This document shows, one piece after another, positions 21,542 to 30,287 of a stretch of 64,000 bases of DNA. The stretch is from Sugiyamaella lignohabitans (lineage: Eukaryota > Ascomycota > Dipodascomycetes > Dipodascales > Trichomonascaceae): positions 2,108,001 to 2,172,000 of the forward strand of contig NC_031674.1 of NCBI RefSeq assembly GCF_001640025.1. Reading direction: 5' to 3'. The position numbers and the translations under genes are program-made. The stretch's first letter is position 1. Each line of letters starts with the position of its first letter. The notes under the pieces were generated by a model. It searched no databases, was not told the origin of the DNA, and worked only from the letters and a program-made list of their open reading frames with translations.

Positions 21542-23719
21542 ATGGTGTTTACTGGACGCGGTGGCGGTGGCGGTGGTATCAGAAGGAATACCGGCCGTAA
21601 AGTGATGCGTGGCGCAGAAGACTCTTCTCGAAAACGTAAAGATATCCAGGACCAGTCGCGACCCAGTGACAAACCTATAATTGACGAATCTGCTGCTGAT
21701 ATTGACGATGATGATAATGAGAACGATGGAATAGATGCTTACAAGGCACTTTTGACTTTGTTCAAGTCGGATGAGCCACAAAATAAGAAGCGTAGAACTG
21801 GTTTGAAAAGGAATGAATCAGTAAATATTTACTCTAAAACCAGGAAGGTGGAGAAAGAGTCTGATAACGAAGATGCTGCAGAGGATGATATTGATAATGT
21901 TGAAGGCTTTGATGGTAACATTTCTGATGATATCGAAAGTGGTACCGAAATTGAAGATGATGAAGATGATCTGGATGATGCCGAAGAGAGTGGGGAGATT
22001 CAGATTTCCGACGACGACAATGAAGGGGACATAAGGGATCCTTTTGAGTGGCACTTTTCGGCACCTGATCCTGTCACTATATCGAAGGCTGTAGCAGCTG
22101 CTTCATCTGCCAGTGGGTGGAAGAAACCAACTAAATATAAGAAAACTACGTCACTTGGAGATAGGTCCATGATAACACTACCTAATGTAGAGGAACCATC
22201 GATCCTAACAAGCGAGAATCCATTAACAGTTAAATCACTAAAGTCATTAAAGATCAAGTATCGTTTGGAGGCACCTTTTCAAAGAGTCAATCCAACACTT
22301 TCAAGATTGCAGGCTGATATTGCTGGGCCTATGTTTGCATATCAAGATATTCTATTTCCAAGCCGGTCACTTGAGAACGAGGTGGAGCTGCAAAATTTAT
22401 ACGCAGCACATGCCGTCAATCATATCTACAAAACGAGAGACAGAATTTTAAAAAATAATTCGAAGCTGGCATCTGCCTCTGAAGATCACAACCTTGAGTT
22501 GCGAGATCAAGGCTTTACAAGGCCCAAAGTATTGGTTCTCCTTCCTACTAGAAATGCAGCTTATGAGTTTGTAAACAAAGTCGCAGAGATTTCGGGCTTA
22601 AACCAGTCTGAAAATAGAAAGCGATTCAAAGAGGCCTTTTACGATGATGCAGTCCCCCCAGAGACAAAGCCAGATGATTTCCGACGTATTTTTGCCGGAA
22701 ATTCTAATGATCTATTCTGTTTGGGTGTGAAGTTCACCCGTCAAGCATTGAAACTATATTCGTCATTTTACTCCTCAGATCTTATTATTGCCAGCCCTCT
22801 GGGTCTTCGACTAATTATCGGAAATAAAGAAGACGAGAAACGGAAGAAGCGTGATTATGATTTCCTCAGTTCGATAGAAATAACAATCGTTGACCAAGCT
22901 GATGTCTTGCAAATGCAAACATGGGAGAATGTCAGCCATATCTTTAAGCATATGAATTTGATTCCTCGTGAATCGCATGGATGTGATTTTAGTCGAGTTC
23001 GAAATTGGTATCTTGAAGAAAACTCAAAGTATCTCCGCCAAACAATCATTTTGTCTCAATATGCCACGCCCGAGATGAATAGTTGCATATCTAAACAGTG
23101 TTATAATATCAGTGGCAAGTTAAGAATTCGTCCCACTTATACTGGCTCTATGGCTACTATTGGAATGAGAATTCGCCAAACTTTTACTCGCATCTATGTT
23201 CCTGAACATACCCAAGATCCTGACCTTAGATTTAAACATTTTACATCAGTTGTTTTACCAGCTGTGCAGCGTGGTTCATCATACGAGGGTACCCTTATTT
23301 TCACTCCTTCATACATGGACTTTGTACGATTACGAAACTATATGGATGATAACAACCAATCCTGTAATTGCATATCCGAATATTCACCGGTATCAGAGGT
23401 GGCACGTTCTAGATCGTTTTTTGCTACTGGTCGTACAAAAATGATGCTCTATACAGAACGTCTTCATCATTTCCGCCGATATGAAATCAAGGGAGTCCGC
23501 CAAGTAATTATGTACGGAGTTCCAGAGAATCCTAAATTCTATCAGGAAATTGTCCGAAATCTTGTTCGTACAGTAGTGGAGGCCAATGTAGACCCTGAGA
23601 TGCTTCGTGTCCGCATTATATATTCAAAATGGGACAGCGCGAAACTGGAGCGAATAGTCGGAACGAACCGCGTCGGCCCTCTTATTCAAGGTAATGGCGA
23701 CGCTTACGAATTTCACTGA
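21542..23719 (+). CDS. UTP25: Small-subunit processome protein Utp25 (DEF family)
   Basis: Utp25 has a DEAD-helicase-like fold that has lost catalytic motifs. It acts in the nucleolar processome on 18S pre-rRNA. The 725-residue product matches yeast Utp25 (721) along its length: a charged, acidic N-terminal third, then [20 protein letters not shown]-like (here [20 protein letters not shown]), [16 protein letters not shown], and the [19 protein letters not shown] block. [15 protein letters not shown], a degenerate IVDQAD in place of DEAD, and [20 protein letters not shown] follow. The C terminus [13 protein letters not shown] is the family ending. The start is the first ATG. No intron is needed. 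Confidence 0.97.
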   Translation: [725 protein letters not shown]

Positions 23720-23955
23720 AATTGTTGTAATTTATAATTTATACCAAAAACCTAGATTTTAATAATAAAATAAATATTATTAAGGAATTTACATTGCGAC
23801 GTCAGTGTTCCTGAAGCGCACCTTAATGTAAGCTTAGAGCGGCAGCTCATCGTTAATCTTGATCCTGCATATATGCATGCAATAAGGAACGGCATCAATG
23901 TGTGGAACTAGAAAATTTCAATGTTGAAAGACCCCTCACATCTTTTCTTGCTTCT

Positions 23956-25929
23956 ATGCTCTTTGGGTTCAATTTTCGAGCTATAAGATTTCCTGCTGTT
24001 TCTTTAAAGTTTGTTAACAGAAGAATGACTAGCACACTACTCGAGAAGAGAAGACCTGCTCAATCGCCGGAGTTAGATCCTTCTACTCTTTCCAACTACA
24101 AGAAGTTCACGGTCCACAAAACTGATATCTTCTTTAAGGTTAATTGGACCAAAAAGATTCTCACTGGTTTGGTCAATTACAACTTGGAAGTAAACGACAT
24201 TTCAACCAGTGATATCGTTCTTGATACTTCTTATTTGAATGTTGCGAACATTAAGTTCAACGGGGAGGAGATTAGAAACTACAATATCGCAGCTAGAAAT
24301 GGTCCCTTGGGATCAGCTTTGACTATTCCAATTAAAGCTACAAATGGCAAGTCTGATCTCACTATTGAATTTTCTACCACCGATGAATGTACTGGTTTAC
24401 AATGGTTAAATCCTGAACAAACTTCCGATGGCACTGCACCTTACTTGTTCTCACAATGTCAGGCCATCCATGCCAGATCACTGTTCCCTTGTTTCGACAC
24501 TCCATCTGTGAAAGTTCCATACTCAATGCACATTGAATCGATCTATCCTACTCTTTCTAGTGGTAACCCTGTTAAAACGAACGAGTCCACTCTTCCTAGT
24601 GGCTTCTTCTCTACTGATGACCCTAAGCAAAAGATCTATTCGTTTGAGCAAGAGATCCCCATTCCTAGTTATCTGTTCTCAATTGCCAGTGGTAACATCA
24701 AGTCTGCCGAGATTGGGCCTCGTTCTCTTGTGTACACTGAGCCCGGTGAACTAGATGATTGTAAATATGAGTTTGAAGCCGATACTGAGAATTTTATTCA
24801 AGCTGCGGAGAAAATTGTGTTCCCTTATTCGTGGAAGACTTATAATGTTCTGGTTTTGCCCAAGTCATTTCCCTACGGAGGTATGGAAAATCCCAATCAC
24901 ACTTTTGCCACCCCTACTCTTATCGATGGAAAGAGACAAAATGTTGATGTAATTGCCCATGAATTGGCTCATTCCTGGAGTGGTAATTTAATTTCCAACT
25001 GCTCATGGAACCATTTCTATCTCAATGAAGGTTGGACTGTCTATCTCGAACGTCGTATTATTGGAGCTGTTCATGGTGAGGCTCATAGACATTTCTCGGC
25101 CATTATTGGATGGAAGGACCTCGAAGAGAGTATCAAGAGCATGGGAGATGATGCTGCTGCTTATAGCAAGTTGATTGTGGATCTCAGCGGTGGAAAAGAC
25201 CCTGATGATGCTTTTTCAACTGTTCCTTATGAAAAAGGATTCAATCTCTTATTCCATCTAGAAAACCTTGTGGGTGGCAAAGAGGTCTTTGATCCCTTCA
25301 TCCCTTATTACTTCAACAAGTTCAAATGTAAGTCCTTAGACTCATATCAATTTTATGATACCATCTATGAGTTCTTCCATGATAAGAAGGATCTTTTGGA
25401 TACAGTTGACTGGGATGCCTGGTTTTTCACTCCAGGTTTACCTCCTAAGCCTAAGTTTGATACCTCTATTGCTGATGCTTGCTACTCTCTTGCCTCAAAA
25501 TGGATTGAAGCCCTTTCTGCTGGTGGGGACTATTCTGCCTTTAATAAGGATGATATTGCATCTTGGACTTCGACTCAATCATTTGTATTCCTTGATGCTG
25601 TTGCCGATGGTATCGAGAAGCTCGACGTTGAGGTTTCTCAGGTCGCAAAGGCTGCCTCGGCTTTAGACAGTGCTTATTCACTCTCCTCCTCTAGTAACGC
25701 TGAGGTTATTTCTCGTTGGTATAGACTTGTTGTTGCCGCCCAGTTGAAGTCTGAGTATGAACCATTAGCCAACTGGTTGGGTACTGTTGGTCGTATGAAA
25801 TTTGTTAGACCCGGTTTTAGACGACTCAACTCTGTGGATAGGGAATTGGCCCTAGCTACTTTTGAAAAGAACAAGACCTTCTACCACCCAATCTGTCGGG
25901 CTATGGTAACCAAGGACTTGGGTTTGTAA
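23956..25929 (+). CDS. LAP2: Leukotriene A4 hydrolase-type aminopeptidase/epoxide hydrolase
   Basis: This M1-family zinc metalloprotease removes N-terminal residues and hydrolyses epoxides. The exopeptidase signature GGMENPN is followed by HELAHSWSGN, with zinc ligands His335, His339 and Glu358. It ends with the LTA4H C-terminal helical domain and HPICRAMVTKDLGL, very close to yeast Lap2 (YNL045W). The frame is open upstream of the first ATG, but only from a GTG. From 23956 the product is 657 residues with a basic, Phe-rich leader of 23 residues that could be a mitochondrial presequence. A second in-frame ATG at 24025 would give a 634-residue cytosolic form starting MTSTLLEKRRPAQSPE. Yeast Lap2 has a similar extended N terminus. 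Confidence 0.95.
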   Translation: MLFGFNFRAIRFPAVSLKFVNRRMTSTLLEKRRPAQSPELDPSTLSNYKKFTVHKTDIFFKVNWTKKILTGLVNYNLEVNDISTSDIVLDTSYLNVANIKFNGEEIRNYNIAARNGPLGSALTIPIKATNGKSDLTIEFSTTDECTGLQWLNPEQTSDGTAPYLFSQCQAIHARSLFPCFDTPSVKVPYSMHIESIYPTLSSGNPVKTNESTLPSGFFSTDDPKQKIYSFEQEIPIPSYLFSIASGNIKSAEIGPRSLVYTEPGELDDCKYEFEADTENFIQAAEKIVFPYSWKTYNVLVLPKSFPYGGMENPNHTFATPTLIDGKRQNVDVIAHELAHSWSGNLISNCSWNHFYLNEGWTVYLERRIIGAVHGEAHRHFSAIIGWKDLEESIKSMGDDAAAYSKLIVDLSGGKDPDDAFSTVPYEKGFNLLFHLENLVGGKEVFDPFIPYYFNKFKCKSLDSYQFYDTIYEFFHDKKDLLDTVDWDAWFFTPGLPPKPKFDTSIADACYSLASKWIEALSAGGDYSAFNKDDIASWTSTQSFVFLDAVADGIEKLDVEVSQVAKAASALDSAYSLSSSSNAEVISRWYRLVVAAQLKSEYEPLANWLGTVGRMKFVRPGFRRLNSVDRELALATFEKNKTFYHPICRAMVTKDLGL

Positions 25930-26281
25930 AATATTTTTAGTTTAAGAATCTATCACATTTTAATTTAAATATCTAAATTACAAATGGTGGATATGTCATT
26001 GTTCCTGGAACCTGTGGTTTAGTCACAGGCACTGGTAGCAGAAGCCACACCTGATAGCCCATATTGAGTAATAACATTACGATTACTATGCTAATATTGT
26101 ATTAACTAGTCAGATTTATCCTGCTTTACTACTAGAGATGGGAATTGATGACTGCTTTCCACAGGATAACCAGTGTTTGTTTTTTCAATTTTTGTTTATT
26201 TGCAAATATGCTACGTTTTGGAGCTTTTATTTTTTTGTCATGTCGTCGTGGGATTCAGGATGATTTATAGAAGGGTATGGT
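25930..26281. other. Convergent 3' region of LAP2 and BRE5
   Basis: About 350 bp of AT-rich sequence between two converging stop codons. It is consistent with overlapping 3' UTRs and polyadenylation signals. No GC element and no other feature is seen. Confidence 0.4.
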
Positions 26282-27694
26282 TCAAACTTTTTGAAATGGC
26301 TTCTTGAAATCATTGTTGTAGTTAGCGTTGCCACTGTTCTTGCGTTGAGAAGCATTCTTCTTGGCACCACCACGCTTTCTCTCCTCAATGAGGACAACCT
26401 GGTCACCAACTTGTAATTCATGCACTGCTAAAGCAGCCTTCAAAGTGGCAGCATCAATGAAATCAACAAAAGCACAGTTCTTAGACTTTTCAACTTGGAA
26501 ATGAGTCATCTGACCAATCTTCTCAAGTGCTTTTCTCAGAAGGTTGTCATCGATTCTATGGGAGACGTGCTTAATATAAGCAGAGTGGTATTCAAGTGGC
26601 GCCTTTTGCTTGAAAGTTTTGCTTTTGCCGCTAGACACAGCCGAAGAGCTAGGGGCAGAACTAGCACTCGTAGATGCAGGAGCAGCAGGTGTAGCACTGT
26701 GGGTGGCAGTTCCAGAAGTGACTGCTCCATTAGAGGGGATTTCCGAACTTATTTCAGCTGGAACGGAGTTTGACACAGCGGCAGCAGCAGCGGCAGCTGC
26801 TGCTGCTGCAGCTGCGGCCTCTTTCTTGTTTTTAGCAGCCAAAGCAGCCCAAGACAAAGGAGCTGAGGGGACAGCAGGGGAAGGAGGACTTGCAGCAGGA
26901 GATGAAGTAACCTCGGACGTGGAAACGTTGGCAGGAACATCCACAGAAACTTCTTTAGCAGAGTCAATCGATTGCTCTTGCTCAGTCGCCTTCTCCTCCG
27001 CAACAGCAGGAACCGAAGCTTCAGCTGACGAAGTAACAGAGGTGTCATTTAACTCAGCGGCCGAAGCAGGGGTAACCTCTTGAGCTTGAGGCTTCTGCTC
27101 AGTTTCAAGATCGGTAGCTGGTACAGCAGGAATTTCAGCTGAGCTCTCTTCTTTTCCTAGACTTTGAGAAAACAAACTAGATTCCTCAGTTGTCTCAACG
27201 TTAACCTCAGCATCTTCATTAGTCACATCCTCTTTCAAAAAGCGGAAAATATCGTTAAGGACAAAATATCCACGGGTCTGTGGCGCCAAAAAGAATGTTT
27301 GAACAAACTTTTGTGAAACGTCTTTTCCTCCTTTATTAGCCATTTCACCAAGAACTTGAATAACAGCACCACCATTGGCAGACGGTTGACAGTCAACACT
27401 GGAAAGAAGAACTTTACAATCTTCAAAACCATGGCCCTTAATTTTTTGGGCTATTTGAGGTTGTCCATGGAGTGGCTCATCAATTTCTCCTTCAATACCG
27501 TGAGTCAAGGTAGAGTCAAGAGTATAAAAGAGATGAAGACGATGAGGTTGCTCACTCAAAAAAGTATAGTATTGTTGAACAAATAGCCAACCAACTTCAG
27601 CGATATCAGGGGTGTTCTTTGAAGGTTCAGAGTTGTTGCCATTAGAAGCATGGCCATTCGTAGTGGGCGGGACTGATTCGACCGAAGTACTCAT
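26282..27694 (-). CDS. BRE5: G3BP-like protein Bre5, NTF2 plus RRM
   Basis: Bre5 is the cofactor of the ubiquitin protease Ubp3 in deubiquitination of COPII/COPI proteins and ribophagy; relatives are G3BP and S. pombe Nxt3. The 470-residue product has an N-terminal NTF2-like domain (about residues 28-155, VGWLFVQQYYTFLSEQPHRL and QTFFLAPQTRGYFVLNDIFRF). A long acidic Ser/Ala/Pro linker follows. A C-terminal RRM lies at about 370-440 (AYIKHVSHRIDDNLLRKAL and CAFVDFIDAATLKAAL). A run of 14 alanines lies near residue 305, encoded by mixed GCN codons. Asparagine and lysine residues end the protein. The ATG at 27694 is chosen over an upstream TTG. Confidence 0.9.
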   Translation of the reverse strand: MSTSVESVPPTTNGHASNGNNSEPSKNTPDIAEVGWLFVQQYYTFLSEQPHRLHLFYTLDSTLTHGIEGEIDEPLHGQPQIAQKIKGHGFEDCKVLLSSVDCQPSANGGAVIQVLGEMANKGGKDVSQKFVQTFFLAPQTRGYFVLNDIFRFLKEDVTNEDAEVNVETTEESSLFSQSLGKEESSAEIPAVPATDLETEQKPQAQEVTPASAAELNDTSVTSSAEASVPAVAEEKATEQEQSIDSAKEVSVDVPANVSTSEVTSSPAASPPSPAVPSAPLSWAALAAKNKKEAAAAAAAAAAAAAAVSNSVPAEISSEIPSNGAVTSGTATHSATPAAPASTSASSAPSSSAVSSGKSKTFKQKAPLEYHSAYIKHVSHRIDDNLLRKALEKIGQMTHFQVEKSKNCAFVDFIDAATLKAALAVHELQVGDQVVLIEERKRGGAKKNASQRKNSGNANYNNDFKKPFQKV

Positions 27695-28530
27695 GATTTC
27701 ACGCAATTATTTAACAAACAAATAGAAAATTTAGGCAATCGAACAACGACAATAAACAACAAGCAAAAAATGTAAGCAGGGGAGAATCAAAGAAAAAACA
27801 AAAACAAATAGGAAAATGAAATGAAGAAAGGAAATAAAATGAAACCGTTCTTGGCCTTCTTATGATGTTTCGTTAAATGGAAAAACCGAACAACTTTTGA
27901 ACTAGAAAGGACCAGGTGCAAGCTTCAACAATATATACAGACAACAAGAAAGTTAAGAAAAATCACCTACCAATTGAGGCTCTTTTTTACACAGCCTTTA
28001 AATTTTCAAAAGCGAAAACTCAAGATTAATAAAGTCGCTAGTTGGATTTTTGGGATACTCCTGAGGCTTTTTCAGCTCTGGAACATTCGAGTCAGATGCA
28101 CAGCCGCACGTTACCGGGACTCCAGGTTTTTTGTAGGTGCTCTTGTGGCCTTGAAGCTGGTCTGATTTTTCATATAAAATTCACTAATTGATCTATATAT
28201 ACGGATTGATCCTGAAAATGATCTGATAGGCGTAGTATCGCTCTTGTACTATGCCTTTATTCCGTTGAGATGGCCTTTGGATTGTTATTTCCGGTATTAT
28301 GTAGTCCCTCATGAAATGTTGTATGGCTATAGTTTTTGAAATTTTAAAAAATGATATTTAATTGAATGACTATAAGCTATAGACCCCTTAACACTTAAGA
28401 ATAAGTATTGAGCACTGAGCTAATGATACCTTAAGGCAAAGGCTACATAAACTCGTTAGCCATCTTGTAGCTAAAGCATTGGTATCTACAAAAAAGGAGA
28501 TGACATAAGAATTGGCATTAAAATATTTGC
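27695..28530. other. BRE5 promoter and SDH3 3' region
   Basis: About 830 bp. The BRE5-proximal 250 bp (27700-27960) are strongly purine/A-rich on the plus strand, that is, T/pyrimidine-rich in the BRE5 direction, as in many yeast promoters and leaders. The short plus-strand frame at 27974-28165 has no support. The remainder is AT-rich without recognisable features. Confidence 0.4.
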
Positions 28531-29603
28531 TTAAAGAAAAGTAAGTGCTAGAGATCCGATAGCAGTGAATCCGAGAACAAAATAGCCGGTTCTGTAAACA
28601 CCCTTGAGAGTGAGCTCGGTTGCAGTGTCCCAGATCAAATGTCTAATACCATTTGAGATGTGGAATGTGAATGGAATTGAAGCGATAAATTTAAGAGGCA
28701 GCTTGGCAATCAAAGGGAGAGCACCAAATACTCCAGCAATTGCATTGGCATCGAAAGATAGACCGACCAATGGACTAACTGCATAACTGAGCAAGAAAAG
28801 ATAAAAAGCACCACCAAGAGCGACACCGGTCACACGGTGAAGTCCAGAAAGATACCACGTAAGTTGAGGTTGATAAATAGTAAGATGTGGGGACATAGGA
28901 CGATTGATACGTTGCTTCTTAAGAATCTCTTGGGCTTCTTCTGCGGTTGTGCTTTGAGTTGTGAGAGGTCTAAAGAAAAGTTAGTTTGAACTTGCTTGTA
29001 AATAGATGTACGCTTCTTATAGATCATATTAAAATAGAATGCTCGCAAAAGTGAAAAGTAAATGTACCAGATCCATGGTTATTGTCGGACCAGTCGTGTC
29101 TAATTCGAAATGGAGCAAACCATCGAATCCAAACTCCTATGGCAGCACGCCTAAAAAACACTCTTTTGCTCACAAATTATCTCGAAACGCTAAACAGCGG
29201 TAGGCCCAGTGATAATCGTCAAAGGGAATCGTCGAAGGGATTGAAAATCATAATACGATGAGGTCTGTCTTAACAATCGTAAAGATAAACATGCGTTCGG
29301 GTCGGCGGATGCCTGGCAGAGCCGATATAAGATAGAACATCTCAATGAAAAGAACTTACCTGTAAGCAGCAAATAACAGTTGAGAAGCTCTTTGAGCCAC
29401 CAAGGGTCTAGAAGAAGCTAGATATTGTTAGAAATTCAGCAGATAATCAATCTTTCAGAGGTCATCTCATAGCCTGGGGTCATCAAAAGAGCAGGACCAC
29501 CTGAAACAAGCCCGATCTGACCTATGCCTGGATAAAAGAAAAGCATTTTCAGCGACATACCTCTCAAAAAGCTCTGACCAACTGAACGACGAACTGATAA
29601 CAT
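28531..29603 (-). CDS. SDH3: Succinate dehydrogenase cytochrome b subunit, three exons
   Basis: This is the membrane anchor of mitochondrial complex II, contributing to heme b and ubiquinone binding. Exon 1 is 29603-29561, exon 2 is 29417-29360 and exon 3 is 28969-28531. Intron 1 (143 nt) has donor GTATGT, branch CTAAC and acceptor ATCTAG. Intron 2 (390 nt) has donor GTAAGT, branch ACTAAC and acceptor TTTAG. The product is 179 residues. It starts MLSVRRSVGQSFLRASSRPL, an Arg/Ser-rich mitochondrial presequence. The conserved core has INRPMSPHLTIYQPQLTWYL, SGLHRVTG and HISNGIRHLIWD, with the family His and Arg residues, and three transmembrane helices. All exon phases join exactly. S. cerevisiae Sdh3 is 198 residues. 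It is divergent from ADE4. Confidence 0.95.
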
Positions 29604-30287
29604 TTTGAATATTTATGTTGTATATTTTAGAAGCTCAGTCAAGTCAAACTGATGTTACTTATCGGACTGAACGACTGCGGCAGTGAATGAATAAATTCCA
29701 CCGACTGTGGGGAATTTGGCCAATCAGCGGCAGTCAATATAATAACAATGTTGGGAGTTTGACCTTTACATACATACTATGCGGTTACGCATCAGTTACA
29801 TTCAAGAGATATACGGGAAATTTTCGTAGCATCACATTGCCGTGAAGTGTACATAACTGGCGTATATTGATTGGCGGTCACATCTTCGACCCCTGGGAAC
29901 CATCTGGACCGGTTTCGGAGGATCCGACCCCCAGCAGCTGGAACAGCAGTAGCGCACGGCTGGGTGTTCGCCGTTGACCCCATTAATATATACTGACTAA
30001 ATTTTTCAGGGCAATTATTTTTTTCTTTTTTTCTTTTTTTTTTTTTTTACAAAAAAAAGAATATGATCCAAGCTTTGCAATTGCCGTGATCTGACTAGGA
30101 GCCCTCCCGGTTTTCTTTCGCATTTCTTCGATTTTCTCGACAATCTAAGAGGATCTCATCTCCTCGGATTTGTTGATTTTAAAATAATTTTTAAATTCGC
30201 AGCTTCTGAGTCAGTTCGACTTGTCCGCACTTCGACCAGACTCGATCATTGGATCTGATCCACCACTTTCAAACAAAACTTCTTGAA
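29604..30287. promoter_or_regulatory. Divergent promoter region of SDH3 and ADE4, with long poly(T)
   Basis: About 680 bp. A near-continuous T tract of about 40 bases at 30009-30048 is followed by an A run (30051-30058), which gives a nucleosome-excluding poly(dA:dT) stretch and a potential hairpin. A Gcn4-type site lies further towards ADE4. The frame at 29792-29983 has no support. Confidence 0.5.
30207..30213. promoter_or_regulatory. TGAGTCA, Gcn4/Bas1-type site upstream of ADE4
   Basis: The heptamer TGAGTCA lies 81 bp upstream of the first coding base of ADE4. Purine-biosynthesis genes in yeast are activated by Bas1/Bas2 and Gcn4 through TGACTC cores. A second copy, TGACTCA, lies at 30387-30393 inside the ADE4 intron. 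Binding is inferred from the motif only. Confidence 0.5.
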
